From Pelomonas sp. BJYL3 (GTDB taxonomy: Bacteria; Pseudomonadota; Gammaproteobacteria; Burkholderiales; Burkholderiaceae_C), in NCBI RefSeq assembly GCF_027257975.1, contig NZ_JANZKX010000009.1, positions 62,001 to 126,000 on the forward strand: a DNA stretch of 64,000 nucleotides, read 5' to 3'. Of the stretch, positions 35,737 to 43,365 are shown one piece after another (position 1 is the first letter of the stretch; each line of letters begins with the position of its first letter). The position numbers and the translations under genes are program-made. Below the pieces are notes generated by a model. The model saw only the letters and a list, made by a program, of their open reading frames with translations. It had not been told where the DNA came from and made no database searches.

Positions 35737-35753
35737 CGCGCGATTTGCAGCCA

Positions 35754-36638
35754 ATGGCCGTATTCATGGGGCAGGGAACCGTTTCGCAGCAATCCGCACA
35801 GCAGTCGCCAGACCGGCCGGGACGATCCGCTCAAGGCAGGGACTCGGCCGCCGTTGAGGTGTTCGAGCTCCGCAGCGCATCCATCGCCGCCTTCAGCCTG
35901 GTGCTGCGCAGCCCGGACCTGCAGCAGCTGGCGCAGGCCCTGCAGGAGCGCCTGGGTGACACGCCCGAGGTCTTCAACCAGGATCCGGTGGTGCTCGACC
36001 TCAGCCAGCTGCCCGCCCCGCCCCAGGCGGCCGACGACGGCCAGCTGAGCCTGGAGTCCGCCGCCGTCCAGCTGGATTTCCCCGCCCTGGTGGCCCTGCT
36101 GCGGCGCTTCCGCATGCAGGCGGTGGCCGTCAGCGGCGCCACGGTCGAGCAGCTGGCTGCTGCGCAGGCCGCCGGCCTGGCGGAGGCCGATGTCCCCGCG
36201 CAGCGTGCCGAGGCGCCGCGGGTGGAGACCGTGGTCAAGGAGGTGGTGCGCGAGGTGATCGTCGAGCGTGAGGTGCCTGTGCCTGCCGCGCCGGCCGAGC
36301 CCAGCCGCACCGTCATCGTCGACAAGCCGCTGCGCTCCGGCCAGCAGATCTATGCCAAGGGCGCCGACCTGGTGGTGATGGCGCTGGTGAACCATGGCGC
36401 CGAGGTCATCGCCGACGGCAACATCCATGTCTACGCGCCCCTGCGTGGCAAGGCGATTGCCGGGGCCCGTGGCAATACCGAAGCCCGCATCTTTGCAGCC
36501 AGCCTGGAGGCTGAGCTGATCGCCATTGCCGGCATCTACCGCACCACCGAGAACCCTCTGCCCGCCGAGGTGCTGGGCAAGCCGGCGCAGGTCCGGCTGG
36601 AGGGCGAGAAGCTGGTGATGGAAGCCTTGAAACTCTGA
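35754..36638 (+). CDS. minC: Septum-site determining protein, FtsZ inhibitor
   Basis: MinC blocks FtsZ ring formation away from midcell and is recruited to the membrane by MinD. The 294-residue protein has an N-terminal FtsZ-binding domain (FELRSASIAAFSLVLRSPDLQQLAQALQERLG), a proline/valine linker with a VVKEVVREVIVEREVPVPAAP stretch, and the C-terminal beta-helix domain (RSGQQIYAKGADLVVMALVNHGAEVIADGNIHVYAPLRGKAIAGARGN). The ATG at 35754 is chosen from similarity; 35766 is an alternative, and neither has a clear ribosome site. It heads minC-minD-minE and lies directly right of the DnaA-box region. Confidence 0.95.
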   Translation: MAVFMGQGTVSQQSAQQSPDRPGRSAQGRDSAAVEVFELRSASIAAFSLVLRSPDLQQLAQALQERLGDTPEVFNQDPVVLDLSQLPAPPQAADDGQLSLESAAVQLDFPALVALLRRFRMQAVAVSGATVEQLAAAQAAGLAEADVPAQRAEAPRVETVVKEVVREVIVEREVPVPAAPAEPSRTVIVDKPLRSGQQIYAKGADLVVMALVNHGAEVIADGNIHVYAPLRGKAIAGARGNTEARIFAASLEAELIAIAGIYRTTENPLPAEVLGKPAQVRLEGEKLVMEALKL

Positions 36639-36693
36639 GCCGCCCGAAGTCCGGACGGCCGAACAACGCATTTTTGAAGAAGGAAGGCAATCG

Positions 36694-37509
<816 letters not shown>

Positions 37510-37522
37510 AGGAGCGGCCACA

Positions 37523-37783
37523 ATGGGATTCCTCTCGTTTTTCATTGGTGAGAAGAAGAGCACGGCCAGCGTCGCCAAGGAGCGCCTGCAGCTGATCCTC
37601 GCGCACGAGCGCAATGGCCGCAGCGCCAGCCCCGACTACCTGCCCCAGCTGCAGAAGGAGCTGGTGGCGGTGATCTCCAAGTACGTCTCCATCAACCCGG
37701 ACGACATCAAGGTCCACATGGAGCGCCAGGACAACCTGGAGGTGCTGGAGGTCAAGATCGAGCTGCCCGAGCCGGGTCGCTGA
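37523..37783 (+). CDS. minE: Cell division topological specificity factor
   Basis: MinE stimulates MinD ATPase and drives pole-to-pole oscillation. The 86-residue protein begins [30 protein letters not shown], combining the membrane-targeting N-terminus with the anti-MinCD helix, and ends with the dimerisation domain ([30 protein letters not shown]). AAGGAG lies 8 bp upstream of the ATG at 37523. A strong terminator lies 25 bp downstream, closing the min operon. Confidence 0.97.
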   Translation: MGFLSFFIGEKKSTASVAKERLQLILAHERNGRSASPDYLPQLQKELVAVISKYVSINPDDIKVHMERQDNLEVLEVKIELPEPGR

Positions 37784-37807
37784 GCCCACACGGGCCTCGC
37801 AAATGCG

Positions 37808-37838
37808 AAGGGCCAGTCCTTGCGGGCTGGCCCTTTTT
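37808..37838. terminator. Terminator after minE
   Basis: AAGGGCCAG and CTGGCCCTTTTT form the stem, with a T-run on the plus strand. It is shared by the convergent minus-strand acyltransferase gene, whose stop is at 37858. Confidence 0.9.
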
Positions 37839-37857
37839 GCTGCCTGGCTTCGGCGGC

Positions 37858-38448
37858 TCAGGCGTGGTCGAACTGGGAGGCGTTCTTGCCCTTGAAGGGG
37901 GCGTAGAAGGCCTTGATCTTGGCCATGTCGGCCTCGATGTCGCCGGTGGGCACGAAGACCGGGCCCAGGCCGCTGAGCTTGCGGCTGTAGTCCATGTAGG
38001 CCATCACGATGGGCACCTCGGCGGTGACGGCGATCCAGTAGAAGCCGGTCTTCCAGTAGCGCGTCTTGCTGCGCGTGCCCTCGGGCGGCACGACCAGCTG
38101 CAGCGGGCCGTCGGCGGCCTTGATGGCCTCGGCCGAGGCGGCGACGAGGTTGTTGCTCTTGTCGCGTTGCACGGCAATGCCGCCCAGCCAGCGCATCACC
38201 GGCCCGAAGGGGAAGCGGAAGATCTGCGCCTTGCCCATCCAGTAGATGTTCAGGCGCAGTGCGAAGGCCACCATGAGCGTGTAGGGCAGGTCCCAGTTGC
38301 TGGTGTGCGGGGCGGCGATCAGCACGCATTTGTCCTGGCCGGCCGGCAGGGCGCCGTCCAGCTTCCAGCCCGTCAGGCGCAGGAACCCCACCGAGAAGGC
38401 CCGCAGCAAGGTGTTGACGACGGGCGTGGTGAAGATCGTGCGGTGCAT
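37858..38448 (-). CDS. Lysophospholipid acyltransferase family protein (first of two paralogs)
   Basis: A 196-residue PlsC-like acyltransferase, probably transferring acyl chains to lysophosphatidic acid or a related lipid at the inner membrane. The HX4D catalytic motif is HTSNWD (H48, D53) and the glycerolipid-binding motif is PEGTRSK (about 122-128). A central FGPVMRWLGGIAVQRDKSNN matches the family's third block. The protein is shorter than PlsC, lacking long flanking regions. A paralog with the same HTSNWD motif is encoded at 54452-55132. It is convergent with minE. Confidence 0.85.
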   Translation of the reverse strand: MHRTIFTTPVVNTLLRAFSVGFLRLTGWKLDGALPAGQDKCVLIAAPHTSNWDLPYTLMVAFALRLNIYWMGKAQIFRFPFGPVMRWLGGIAVQRDKSNNLVAASAEAIKAADGPLQLVVPPEGTRSKTRYWKTGFYWIAVTAEVPIVMAYMDYSRKLSGLGPVFVPTGDIEADMAKIKAFYAPFKGKNASQFDHA

Positions 38449-38627
38449 GCGGACGGGGCTTGGGCTGACAAACCGTCGATTATCTCGTCTGCCACTCCGA
38501 GATCCCTGCCTGTTTTTAGAGCAGGGCAACAAAGTCCGTGAAGAAACAAGCACTTGCCGCATTGCTGCAGAGGCCGTGCACGGACTTGTCCACAGGCGCT
38601 GTGGATGCCTGGGCTCTGCCGGCGGCC
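38449..38627. other. 179-bp spacer with a degenerate inverted DnaA-like pair
   Basis: TTGTCCACA (38586-38594) and TGTGGATGC (38600-38608) face each other across 5 bp; each is close to the DnaA consensus. No gene or terminator is evident in the spacer. Confidence 0.35.
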
Positions 38628-38933
38628 TCAGTCGCCCGCTTCGGTGCCGGGCAGGGCCTCGATCACCAGGTCCGAGCAGGGCCGGGCCACGCAGGGCAGG
38701 AACCAGCCCTGCGCCTTCTCCTCGGCGCTGAGCCCGGGCCATTCGACGATGTACTCGATCTGCCCCGAGACGAGGCGCCGCATGCAGGCCCGGCAGGTGC
38801 CGGCGCGGCAGGAGCTCAGCAGCCCGCCGCCCTCGCGCAGGCTGGCGCGCAGCACGGTGAGCTCGGCCGGCGCCTCGAAGCAGTCCCCGGGCTCGCCGGG
38901 CTGGAAGCGGATGCGGTAGGACTGTGGTGACAT
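38628..38933 (-). CDS. 2Fe-2S ferredoxin
   Basis: A 101-residue plant-type ferredoxin domain carrying one 2Fe-2S cluster for electron transfer. The cluster ligands are C42, C47, C50 (CRAGTCRAC) and C81 (FLPCVARP), the standard CX4CX2C...C pattern. There is no reductase domain and none is encoded nearby, so its partner is unknown. The ATG at 38933 is used; the frame extends upstream without ferredoxin similarity. It diverges from the CheX-like gene with about 100 bp between them. Confidence 0.88.
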   Translation of the reverse strand: MSPQSYRIRFQPGEPGDCFEAPAELTVLRASLREGGGLLSSCRAGTCRACMRRLVSGQIEYIVEWPGLSAEEKAQGWFLPCVARPCSDLVIEALPGTEAGD

Positions 38934-39036
38934 CGGCACATGATGCCAGCGAGCCCCGGGCTTTCGTGAAATGCGAGACGGGCGGCGGGCGCCCGTGGCT
39001 GGCATCTGCCTGCGCCGGGGCACACACTGCATCCAC

Positions 39037-39564
39037 ATGGACGCAGCGCGCCCTCATCCCGAACTGGAGTCGACCCTGGCCAGCGCCTGGTTCTCGCTGG
39101 CGGGGGAACGCTGCGCCTTCACGAGCCTGGACGGCATGCCCGAGCTCGACCCCGAGGCCGCCTGCTTCCAGCTGCCTGTGCTGAGTGCCGACGGGCGCGA
39201 GGCCGGCCGCGTACTGCTGGCCCTGAGCGACGAGGATGCCCAGCAGCTGGGTGTCTCCATGTTCGGCATGCCGCTGGACGAGCTGGGCCAGGAGGAGCTG
39301 GATGACGCCAATGCGGAGCTCTGCAACATCTTCGGCAGCTGCCTGGTGAAGGCCCTGGACGACAGCCACCAGCTGGAGATGGGCCTGCCGCGCCGCGCCC
39401 GCATCGAGGCCTTCGAGGCCCTCAGCCGCCGTCGCATGCCGGCCCTGACGCTGGCAGCCACGCTGGGCCCCCGGCACATCGTCGTGGCCTATTTCGCAAG
39501 TGCCCGTGATGTCGACGTCGCATCGCCTGCGCCCCCGTCCACCAAGGATCCGCGCCATGGTTGA
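39037..39564 (+). CDS. CheX/CheC-like chemotaxis phosphatase-fold protein
   Basis: A 175-residue protein whose central segment (DELGQEELDDANAELCNIFGSCLVKAL) carries the ExxN signature of CheC/CheX/FliY phosphatases, E94 and N97. In those proteins the pair positions water to dephosphorylate CheY-P. Only one such motif is present, as in CheX. The C-terminus (PALTLAATLGPRHIVVAYFA) fits the last strands of the fold. The gene overlaps the following CheY-like gene by 8 bp, which suggests that protein is its substrate. Overall similarity is weak, so the family call is moderate. Confidence 0.65.
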   Translation: MDAARPHPELESTLASAWFSLAGERCAFTSLDGMPELDPEAACFQLPVLSADGREAGRVLLALSDEDAQQLGVSMFGMPLDELGQEELDDANAELCNIFGSCLVKALDDSHQLEMGLPRRARIEAFEALSRRRMPALTLAATLGPRHIVVAYFASARDVDVASPAPPSTKDPRHG

Positions 39565-40483
39565 TTCGAACCCCAAACCCCTGCGCGTGCTGGTCGTGGA
39601 CGACAGCCGCGCCATCCAGGCCATCATCACCCGCGTCCTGCAGAACGCCGGCCTGGGCCCCATGGTGGTCGAGACCGCCGGCAACGGCGAGCAGGCGCTG
39701 CGCATGGTCACCGCCCATCCGCCTGACCTGGTGATCTCTGACTGGCACATGCCCGTCGTCAGCGGCATCGAGATGCTGCAGACGCTGCGCCAGCTGGGCG
39801 GCGGCATGGTCAAGGTGGGCTTCGTGACCACCGAGACGGCCGAGCGCCACCTCGACCAGGCGCGCAGCAATGGCGCGGTCTTCGTGATCAACAAGCCCTT
39901 CAAGGACGAGGAGCTGCTGCAGGAGGTGCAGAAGGCACTGGCCGCACGCGTCGAGCAGCTGAAGGCGCCGCCCCCGCCACCGCCGCCGCCCCTTGCGCCG
40001 CCAGCGATGAGCTCCGAGGGGGCGCTGCATGCCCTGGTCAAACAGCAGCTGGGGCAGATTCCCTTCCGCCTGGTCGAGGCGCCGGGCCAGAGCCTGGACG
40101 ACCTGAAGCTGCCGCACGACCTGGCCATGTATGCGCTGGACGGGCAGAAGACGCCCTTCGCGCTGGGCATCCTCGACGTCAACGCCTGCTGCATCCTGGG
40201 CGGCGGCGGCGCGCGCCTGCAGCCGCCGCCGGTGCGCCAGGCCATGCAGGCGGCCAGGCCCACGCCGGAGATGATGCAGTTCGCCGACCACTTCCTGCGC
40301 TCGGCCGCGGGCATCCTGGCGCGCGGGGAGGGCGGTGGCGCGCCGGCGCTGCGCATCGTCAACCTCACGCCCAAGCCTTTCGACAAGCTGCAGGGCCTGC
40401 TGTTGCGCAACCGCGGGCGCAGCGACTACCGGATCGCCGTCCCAGGCTACGGCGAGGGTAGATTGGCATTCATTCGTTGCTGA
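39557..40483 (+). CDS. CheY-like response regulator with proline hinge and unassigned C-terminal domain
   Basis: A 308-residue protein. Residues about 8-130 form a receiver domain with VLVVDDSRAIQ, phosphoacceptor D62 in ISDWHMPVVSG and the conserved Lys in VINKPFKDEELL. A polyproline hinge (APPPPPPPPLAPPA, about residues 137-150) leads to a roughly 155-residue C-terminal domain of uncertain type. Its central FALGILDVNACCILGGGGARL and MMQFADHFLRSAAGILARG segments hint at a degenerate CheX/CheC fold without the catalytic ExxN. It begins within the end of the CheX-like gene and precedes a membrane coiled-coil gene by 61 bp. Confidence 0.8.
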   Translation: MVDSNPKPLRVLVVDDSRAIQAIITRVLQNAGLGPMVVETAGNGEQALRMVTAHPPDLVISDWHMPVVSGIEMLQTLRQLGGGMVKVGFVTTETAERHLDQARSNGAVFVINKPFKDEELLQEVQKALAARVEQLKAPPPPPPPPLAPPAMSSEGALHALVKQQLGQIPFRLVEAPGQSLDDLKLPHDLAMYALDGQKTPFALGILDVNACCILGGGGARLQPPPVRQAMQAARPTPEMMQFADHFLRSAAGILARGEGGGAPALRIVNLTPKPFDKLQGLLLRNRGRSDYRIAVPGYGEGRLAFIRC

Positions 40484-40487
40484 TGCT

Positions 40488-40495
40488 GCCGATAA
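40488..40495 (+). promoter_or_regulatory. Possible sigma-28 -10 element before the coiled-coil gene
   Basis: GCCGATAA matches the flagellar sigma-28 -10 consensus exactly and lies 50 bp upstream of the ATG at 40545. The expected -35 position holds only a weak match (TTCATTCG), so the call is doubtful. Confidence 0.3.
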
Positions 40496-40544
40496 GTCCC
40501 TTGGGCGCGCCTTCGCGCTGCAACAGGAACAGGTCGCTCTGATC

Positions 40545-41642
40545 ATGGCGCTGGAGTTTTCGCTCGACAGCCTTGCGGTGGTCGCCGTCTTCGTGGCCAA
40601 TGCCGCGGTGATGGTGATCACCATTGGCACCTACTGGCGCATGACGCGCTATGAGCAGAGCAACCACATCCACATCGTCAACGCCCTGCGCGAGACCCGC
40701 GACGCCGGGCGCGAGATGAAGATCGCCGCCCATGAGCTCATCCGCATTGCCGAGCGCGGCGGCGTGGGCGGCGGCGGGGGCCTTGGCAGCGCGGAGCTGG
40801 GCCAGCTGGATGAGCTGATGAAGCTGGTGCGTGGCCTGCTCGACGCCTATGGCGGGCAAGACGAGGAGGCCGAGGCAGGCGATGAGCCCGAGGTGCGCTG
40901 GCCCGATACCGCCCATGAAATGAGCAGCGAGCTGATGGAGCAGCTGCGCCGCAGCCATCGCAACGAGGTGGACCGCCTGGTGGCACAGCGCCGCCGCATG
41001 CAGGTGGAGCTGGGCCTGACGCGGGAGCGGCTGGACGATGCGCTCAAGCAGCTCAGCGCCTCGCGGCACCGCGGCGGCGGTGGCGGCTCTGCCGGCGGCG
41101 GCCCCGAGCTGCAGGTGCTGCGCCAGCAGCTGGACGGCGTTCGCTCCCAGCTGCAGCAGGCCCAGGACCGCCAGTACCTGGCCGAGACCCGGGCCGAGAA
41201 GGCCGAGCGCATGGCCACCAAGCTGCAGAAGGAACTGGAGGAGATGGCCCTGGCGCCTAAGCCCGCCGCCCAGAACAACCAGGCGCCCGAGATGATGAAG
41301 CTGCTGGAGCGCGAGGCCCTGATGCTGCGCGAGCAGCTGGCCGAGGCCGAGCGCACCATCCAGAAGCTGCGGGCCGAGCTGGCCGCGCTGGCGGCCAACC
41401 CGCCCGAGCACGCCGACGCGCAGGCGGTGGACGAGATCCGCGAGCGCCTGGAGCGCGAACTGGAGCAGCTGCGCGGCAAGATCGACGACCTGCAGGACGC
41501 GCTCAAGCGCAACCAGGTCGAGAAGGAGTTCATCGAGGAGCACTACCTCAAGGAAGCCCAGAAGAACGAGGAAGCGCGCCTGGAGGCCGAGGCCACCGCC
41601 GCCGCCATGGAGTTCGTGGGCAAGACGCCGGGCGGGCGCTGA
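40545..41642 (+). CDS. Membrane-anchored coiled-coil protein of unknown function
   Basis: A 365-residue protein with one N-terminal membrane helix (DSLAVVAVFVANAAVMVITIGTYW, about 7-30) and a long cytoplasmic part dominated by coiled coil. Heptad-rich stretches run from about 125 to 340 (LMEQLRRSHRNEVDRLVAQRRRM; LEELRGKIDDLQDALKRNQVEKEF-type repeats), broken by glycine-rich linkers (GGVGGGGGLG and GGGGGSAGGG). No enzymatic domain is visible. The layout resembles polar scaffolds or tethers. Location after the CheX-like and CheY-like genes suggests it is the output or localisation partner of that pair. Confidence 0.75.
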   Translation: MALEFSLDSLAVVAVFVANAAVMVITIGTYWRMTRYEQSNHIHIVNALRETRDAGREMKIAAHELIRIAERGGVGGGGGLGSAELGQLDELMKLVRGLLDAYGGQDEEAEAGDEPEVRWPDTAHEMSSELMEQLRRSHRNEVDRLVAQRRRMQVELGLTRERLDDALKQLSASRHRGGGGGSAGGGPELQVLRQQLDGVRSQLQQAQDRQYLAETRAEKAERMATKLQKELEEMALAPKPAAQNNQAPEMMKLLEREALMLREQLAEAERTIQKLRAELAALAANPPEHADAQAVDEIRERLERELEQLRGKIDDLQDALKRNQVEKEFIEEHYLKEAQKNEEARLEAEATAAAMEFVGKTPGGR

Positions 41643-41658
41643 GCGTCCCCGGGCTGCA

Positions 41659-41695
41659 GGGCCGGGTCTTGCCTCGCCGTGGGGCCAGGTCTTGC
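41659..41695 (+). repeat. Dispersed repeat, two tandem copies
   Basis: GGGCCGGGTCTTGC (41659-41672) and GGGCCAGGTCTTGC (41682-41695), each with one or two differences from GGGTCAGGTCTTGC. They lie just after the coiled-coil gene's stop, before the YgjP-type gene. Confidence 0.65.
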
Positions 41696-41772
41696 CTTGC
41701 CGGCTGAGGGACAATCGCGGGTTTCCTTGCGTCCGGGCCCGGCCCGGATTCCTCCCGTCGCAGTTCCTGACC

Positions 41773-42285
41773 ATGCTCAAGTACCTGGCCGGCTATCCGG
41801 CAGCCCTGCAGGACCAGGTCCGGCAGATGATCGATGCCGGCCGCCTGGGCGACTACCTGACTGCCCGCTACGCCGAGCCGCACACGGTGCAGAGCGACCG
41901 CGCCCTGTTCGACTACACGCAGGCGCTCAAGCAGCGCCACCTGCGCAATGCCGCGCCGCTGGACAAGGTCTGCTATGACAGCAAGCTCAAGGTGATCCAG
42001 CACGCCCTGGGCACGCACACCCGCAGCACGCGCGTGCAGGGCAGCCAGCTCAAGAGCCGGCGCGAGATCCGCATCGCCAGCCTCTTCCGCGAGGCGCCGG
42101 CCGACTTTCTGAAGATGATCGTGGTGCACGAGCTGGCCCACCTCAAGGAGCTGGAGCACAACAAGGCCTTCTACCAGCTGTGCCAGCACATGGAGCCGCG
42201 CTACGGTCAGCTGGAGCTGGACCTGCGCCTGTACCTCACCTGGCGCGAGCTGCCGGCGGTGACCGCGATGGAGGCCGTCTCGTGA
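41773..42285 (+). CDS. YgjP-type metal-dependent hydrolase-like protein
   Basis: A 170-residue protein with a zinc metalloprotease-like motif VVHELAHLKELEHNKAFYQL, giving HExxH plus a downstream histidine (ExHN) as in the YgjP/SprT-like DUF45 family. The substrate is unknown; the family has been linked to nucleotide-sugar or protein processing only loosely. The ATG at 41773 gives a start with family-like sequence. It overlaps the following dihydrouridine synthase start (GTGA) by 4 bp, so the two are probably co-translated. Two copies of a dispersed repeat lie upstream. Confidence 0.82.
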   Translation: MLKYLAGYPAALQDQVRQMIDAGRLGDYLTARYAEPHTVQSDRALFDYTQALKQRHLRNAAPLDKVCYDSKLKVIQHALGTHTRSTRVQGSQLKSRREIRIASLFREAPADFLKMIVVHELAHLKELEHNKAFYQLCQHMEPRYGQLELDLRLYLTWRELPAVTAMEAVS

Positions 42286-43262
42286 TCCTGCTCGCGCCCA
42301 TGGAAGGCCTGCTTGACCACATGCTGCGCGACGTGCTGACCCGCGTGGGCGGCATCGACCGCTGCGTCAGCGAGTTCATCCGCATCACTGACATGCTGCT
42401 GCCCCGGCGCGTGTTCACCCGCATCGTGCCCGAGCTGCTGCAGGGCGGTCGCACGCCGGCGGGGGTGCCGGTGCGCGCGCAGCTGCTGGGCTCGGACCCG
42501 ACCTGCATGGCCGAGAACGCCGCGCGTCTGGCCGAGTTGAACCCTGCGGGCATCGACCTCAACTTCGGCTGCCCCGCCAAGTGCGTCAACCGCCATCGCG
42601 GTGGGGCCGTGCTGCTGGACGAGCCCGAGCTGATCGCCGAGATCGTGGGTGCCGTGCGGCGCGCCATCCCGGCGGACATGCCGCTGTCAGCCAAGATGCG
42701 CCTGGGCTTCATGGACCAGTCGCGCACCCTGGAGTGCGCGCTGGCCATGGCCGAGTCGGGCGCCGAGGAGCTGGTGATCCATGCCCGCACCAAGGCCGAT
42801 GGCTACAAGCCGCCGGCCTACTGGGACCGCATCGCCCACGTGCGCGAGGCGCTCGCCCCCGCGGTGGGCGTGGTGGCCAATGGCGAGGTGTGGACGGTGG
42901 AGGATGCGCGGCGCTGCCTGCAGGAGTCCGGCTGCGACGCGCTGATGCTGGGCCGGGGCATGGTGGCGAACCCGGGCCTGGCGCTGGCCGTGCGCGGCCT
43001 GGACATAGGGCAGGGCGCAGGGCAGGGCGCAGGGCAGGGCGCAGGGCAGGGGCTGGACTGGAACGCCCTGCAGCCCCTGATGCTGCAGTTCTGGCGCGAG
43101 GTCCAGGCGCATGTGCAGCCCAAGCACCAGGCCGGCCGGCTCAAGCAGTGGCTGCACTACCTGCGCCGCCACTACCCTGAGGCGGGCGAGGCCTACCAGC
43201 GCGTGCGCACGATCAACGCGCCGGCCGAGCTGGAGCGGGCGTACTTCACGCAGGCCGCCTGA
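42282..43262 (+). CDS. dusC: tRNA-dihydrouridine synthase (DusC class)
   Basis: A 326-residue flavin enzyme that reduces uridine to dihydrouridine in tRNA. Signature segments: LAPMEGLLDHMLRDVLT (FMN-binding start), NFGCPAKCVNRHRGGAVLL with the catalytic cysteine, KMRLG, VIHARTKADGYKPPAYWD and ANGEVWTVEDA. The catalytic Cys is in GCPAKCVN. Translation starts at GTG 42282, overlapping the previous stop. Three and a half copies of a 12-bp repeat encode GQGA units in a surface loop near residue 245. DusC modifies U16 in E. coli; the subclass here rests on the sequence pattern. Confidence 0.9.
   Translation: MILLAPMEGLLDHMLRDVLTRVGGIDRCVSEFIRITDMLLPRRVFTRIVPELLQGGRTPAGVPVRAQLLGSDPTCMAENAARLAELNPAGIDLNFGCPAKCVNRHRGGAVLLDEPELIAEIVGAVRRAIPADMPLSAKMRLGFMDQSRTLECALAMAESGAEELVIHARTKADGYKPPAYWDRIAHVREALAPAVGVVANGEVWTVEDARRCLQESGCDALMLGRGMVANPGLALAVRGLDIGQGAGQGAGQGAGQGLDWNALQPLMLQFWREVQAHVQPKHQAGRLKQWLHYLRRHYPEAGEAYQRVRTINAPAELERAYFTQAA
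43008..43052 (+). repeat. 12-bp tandem repeat inside the dus gene
   Basis: GGGCAGGGCGCA is repeated three times exactly (43008, 43020, 43032), plus a partial copy. It is in frame and encodes GQGA units. Unit length 12 keeps the frame whatever the copy number. Confidence 0.9.
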
Positions 43263-43365
43263 GCAGGCGTGATGCGGGCGCGGCTCGCACGAAGCTCGTC
43301 ACGCAGGCCCACGCCCCGGTGCAAGCCCGGAGGCCGCGAAGGGAAGGCAGCGCGTAGCATCCCGC

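Larger units (their letters stand above)
34684..35753. other. Gene-free region with DnaA-box array (origin-like)
   Basis: This 1070-bp stretch has no convincing gene; its open frames are short, overlapping and unlike any family. It contains exact DnaA-box sequences (complement of TTATCCACA) at 34841-34849, 35209-35217 and 35564-35572. One-mismatch boxes (complement of TTATCCCCA) lie at 35017-35025 and 35409-35417. All five point the same way. Each exact box continues as TGTGGATAAGTTTGTG or TGTGGATAAATTTGTG. AT-rich islands (around 34930-34955, 35170-35185 and 35284-35325) stand out against the GC-rich surroundings. A 16-bp perfect palindrome lies at 34791-34806. It could be a replication origin or a DnaA-titrating or reactivating site. 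Confidence 0.7.

Noticed and set aside
43008-43052. CRISPR-like array
   Set aside because: Units are 12 bp without spacers and lie in frame inside a coding gene. It is a simple tandem repeat.
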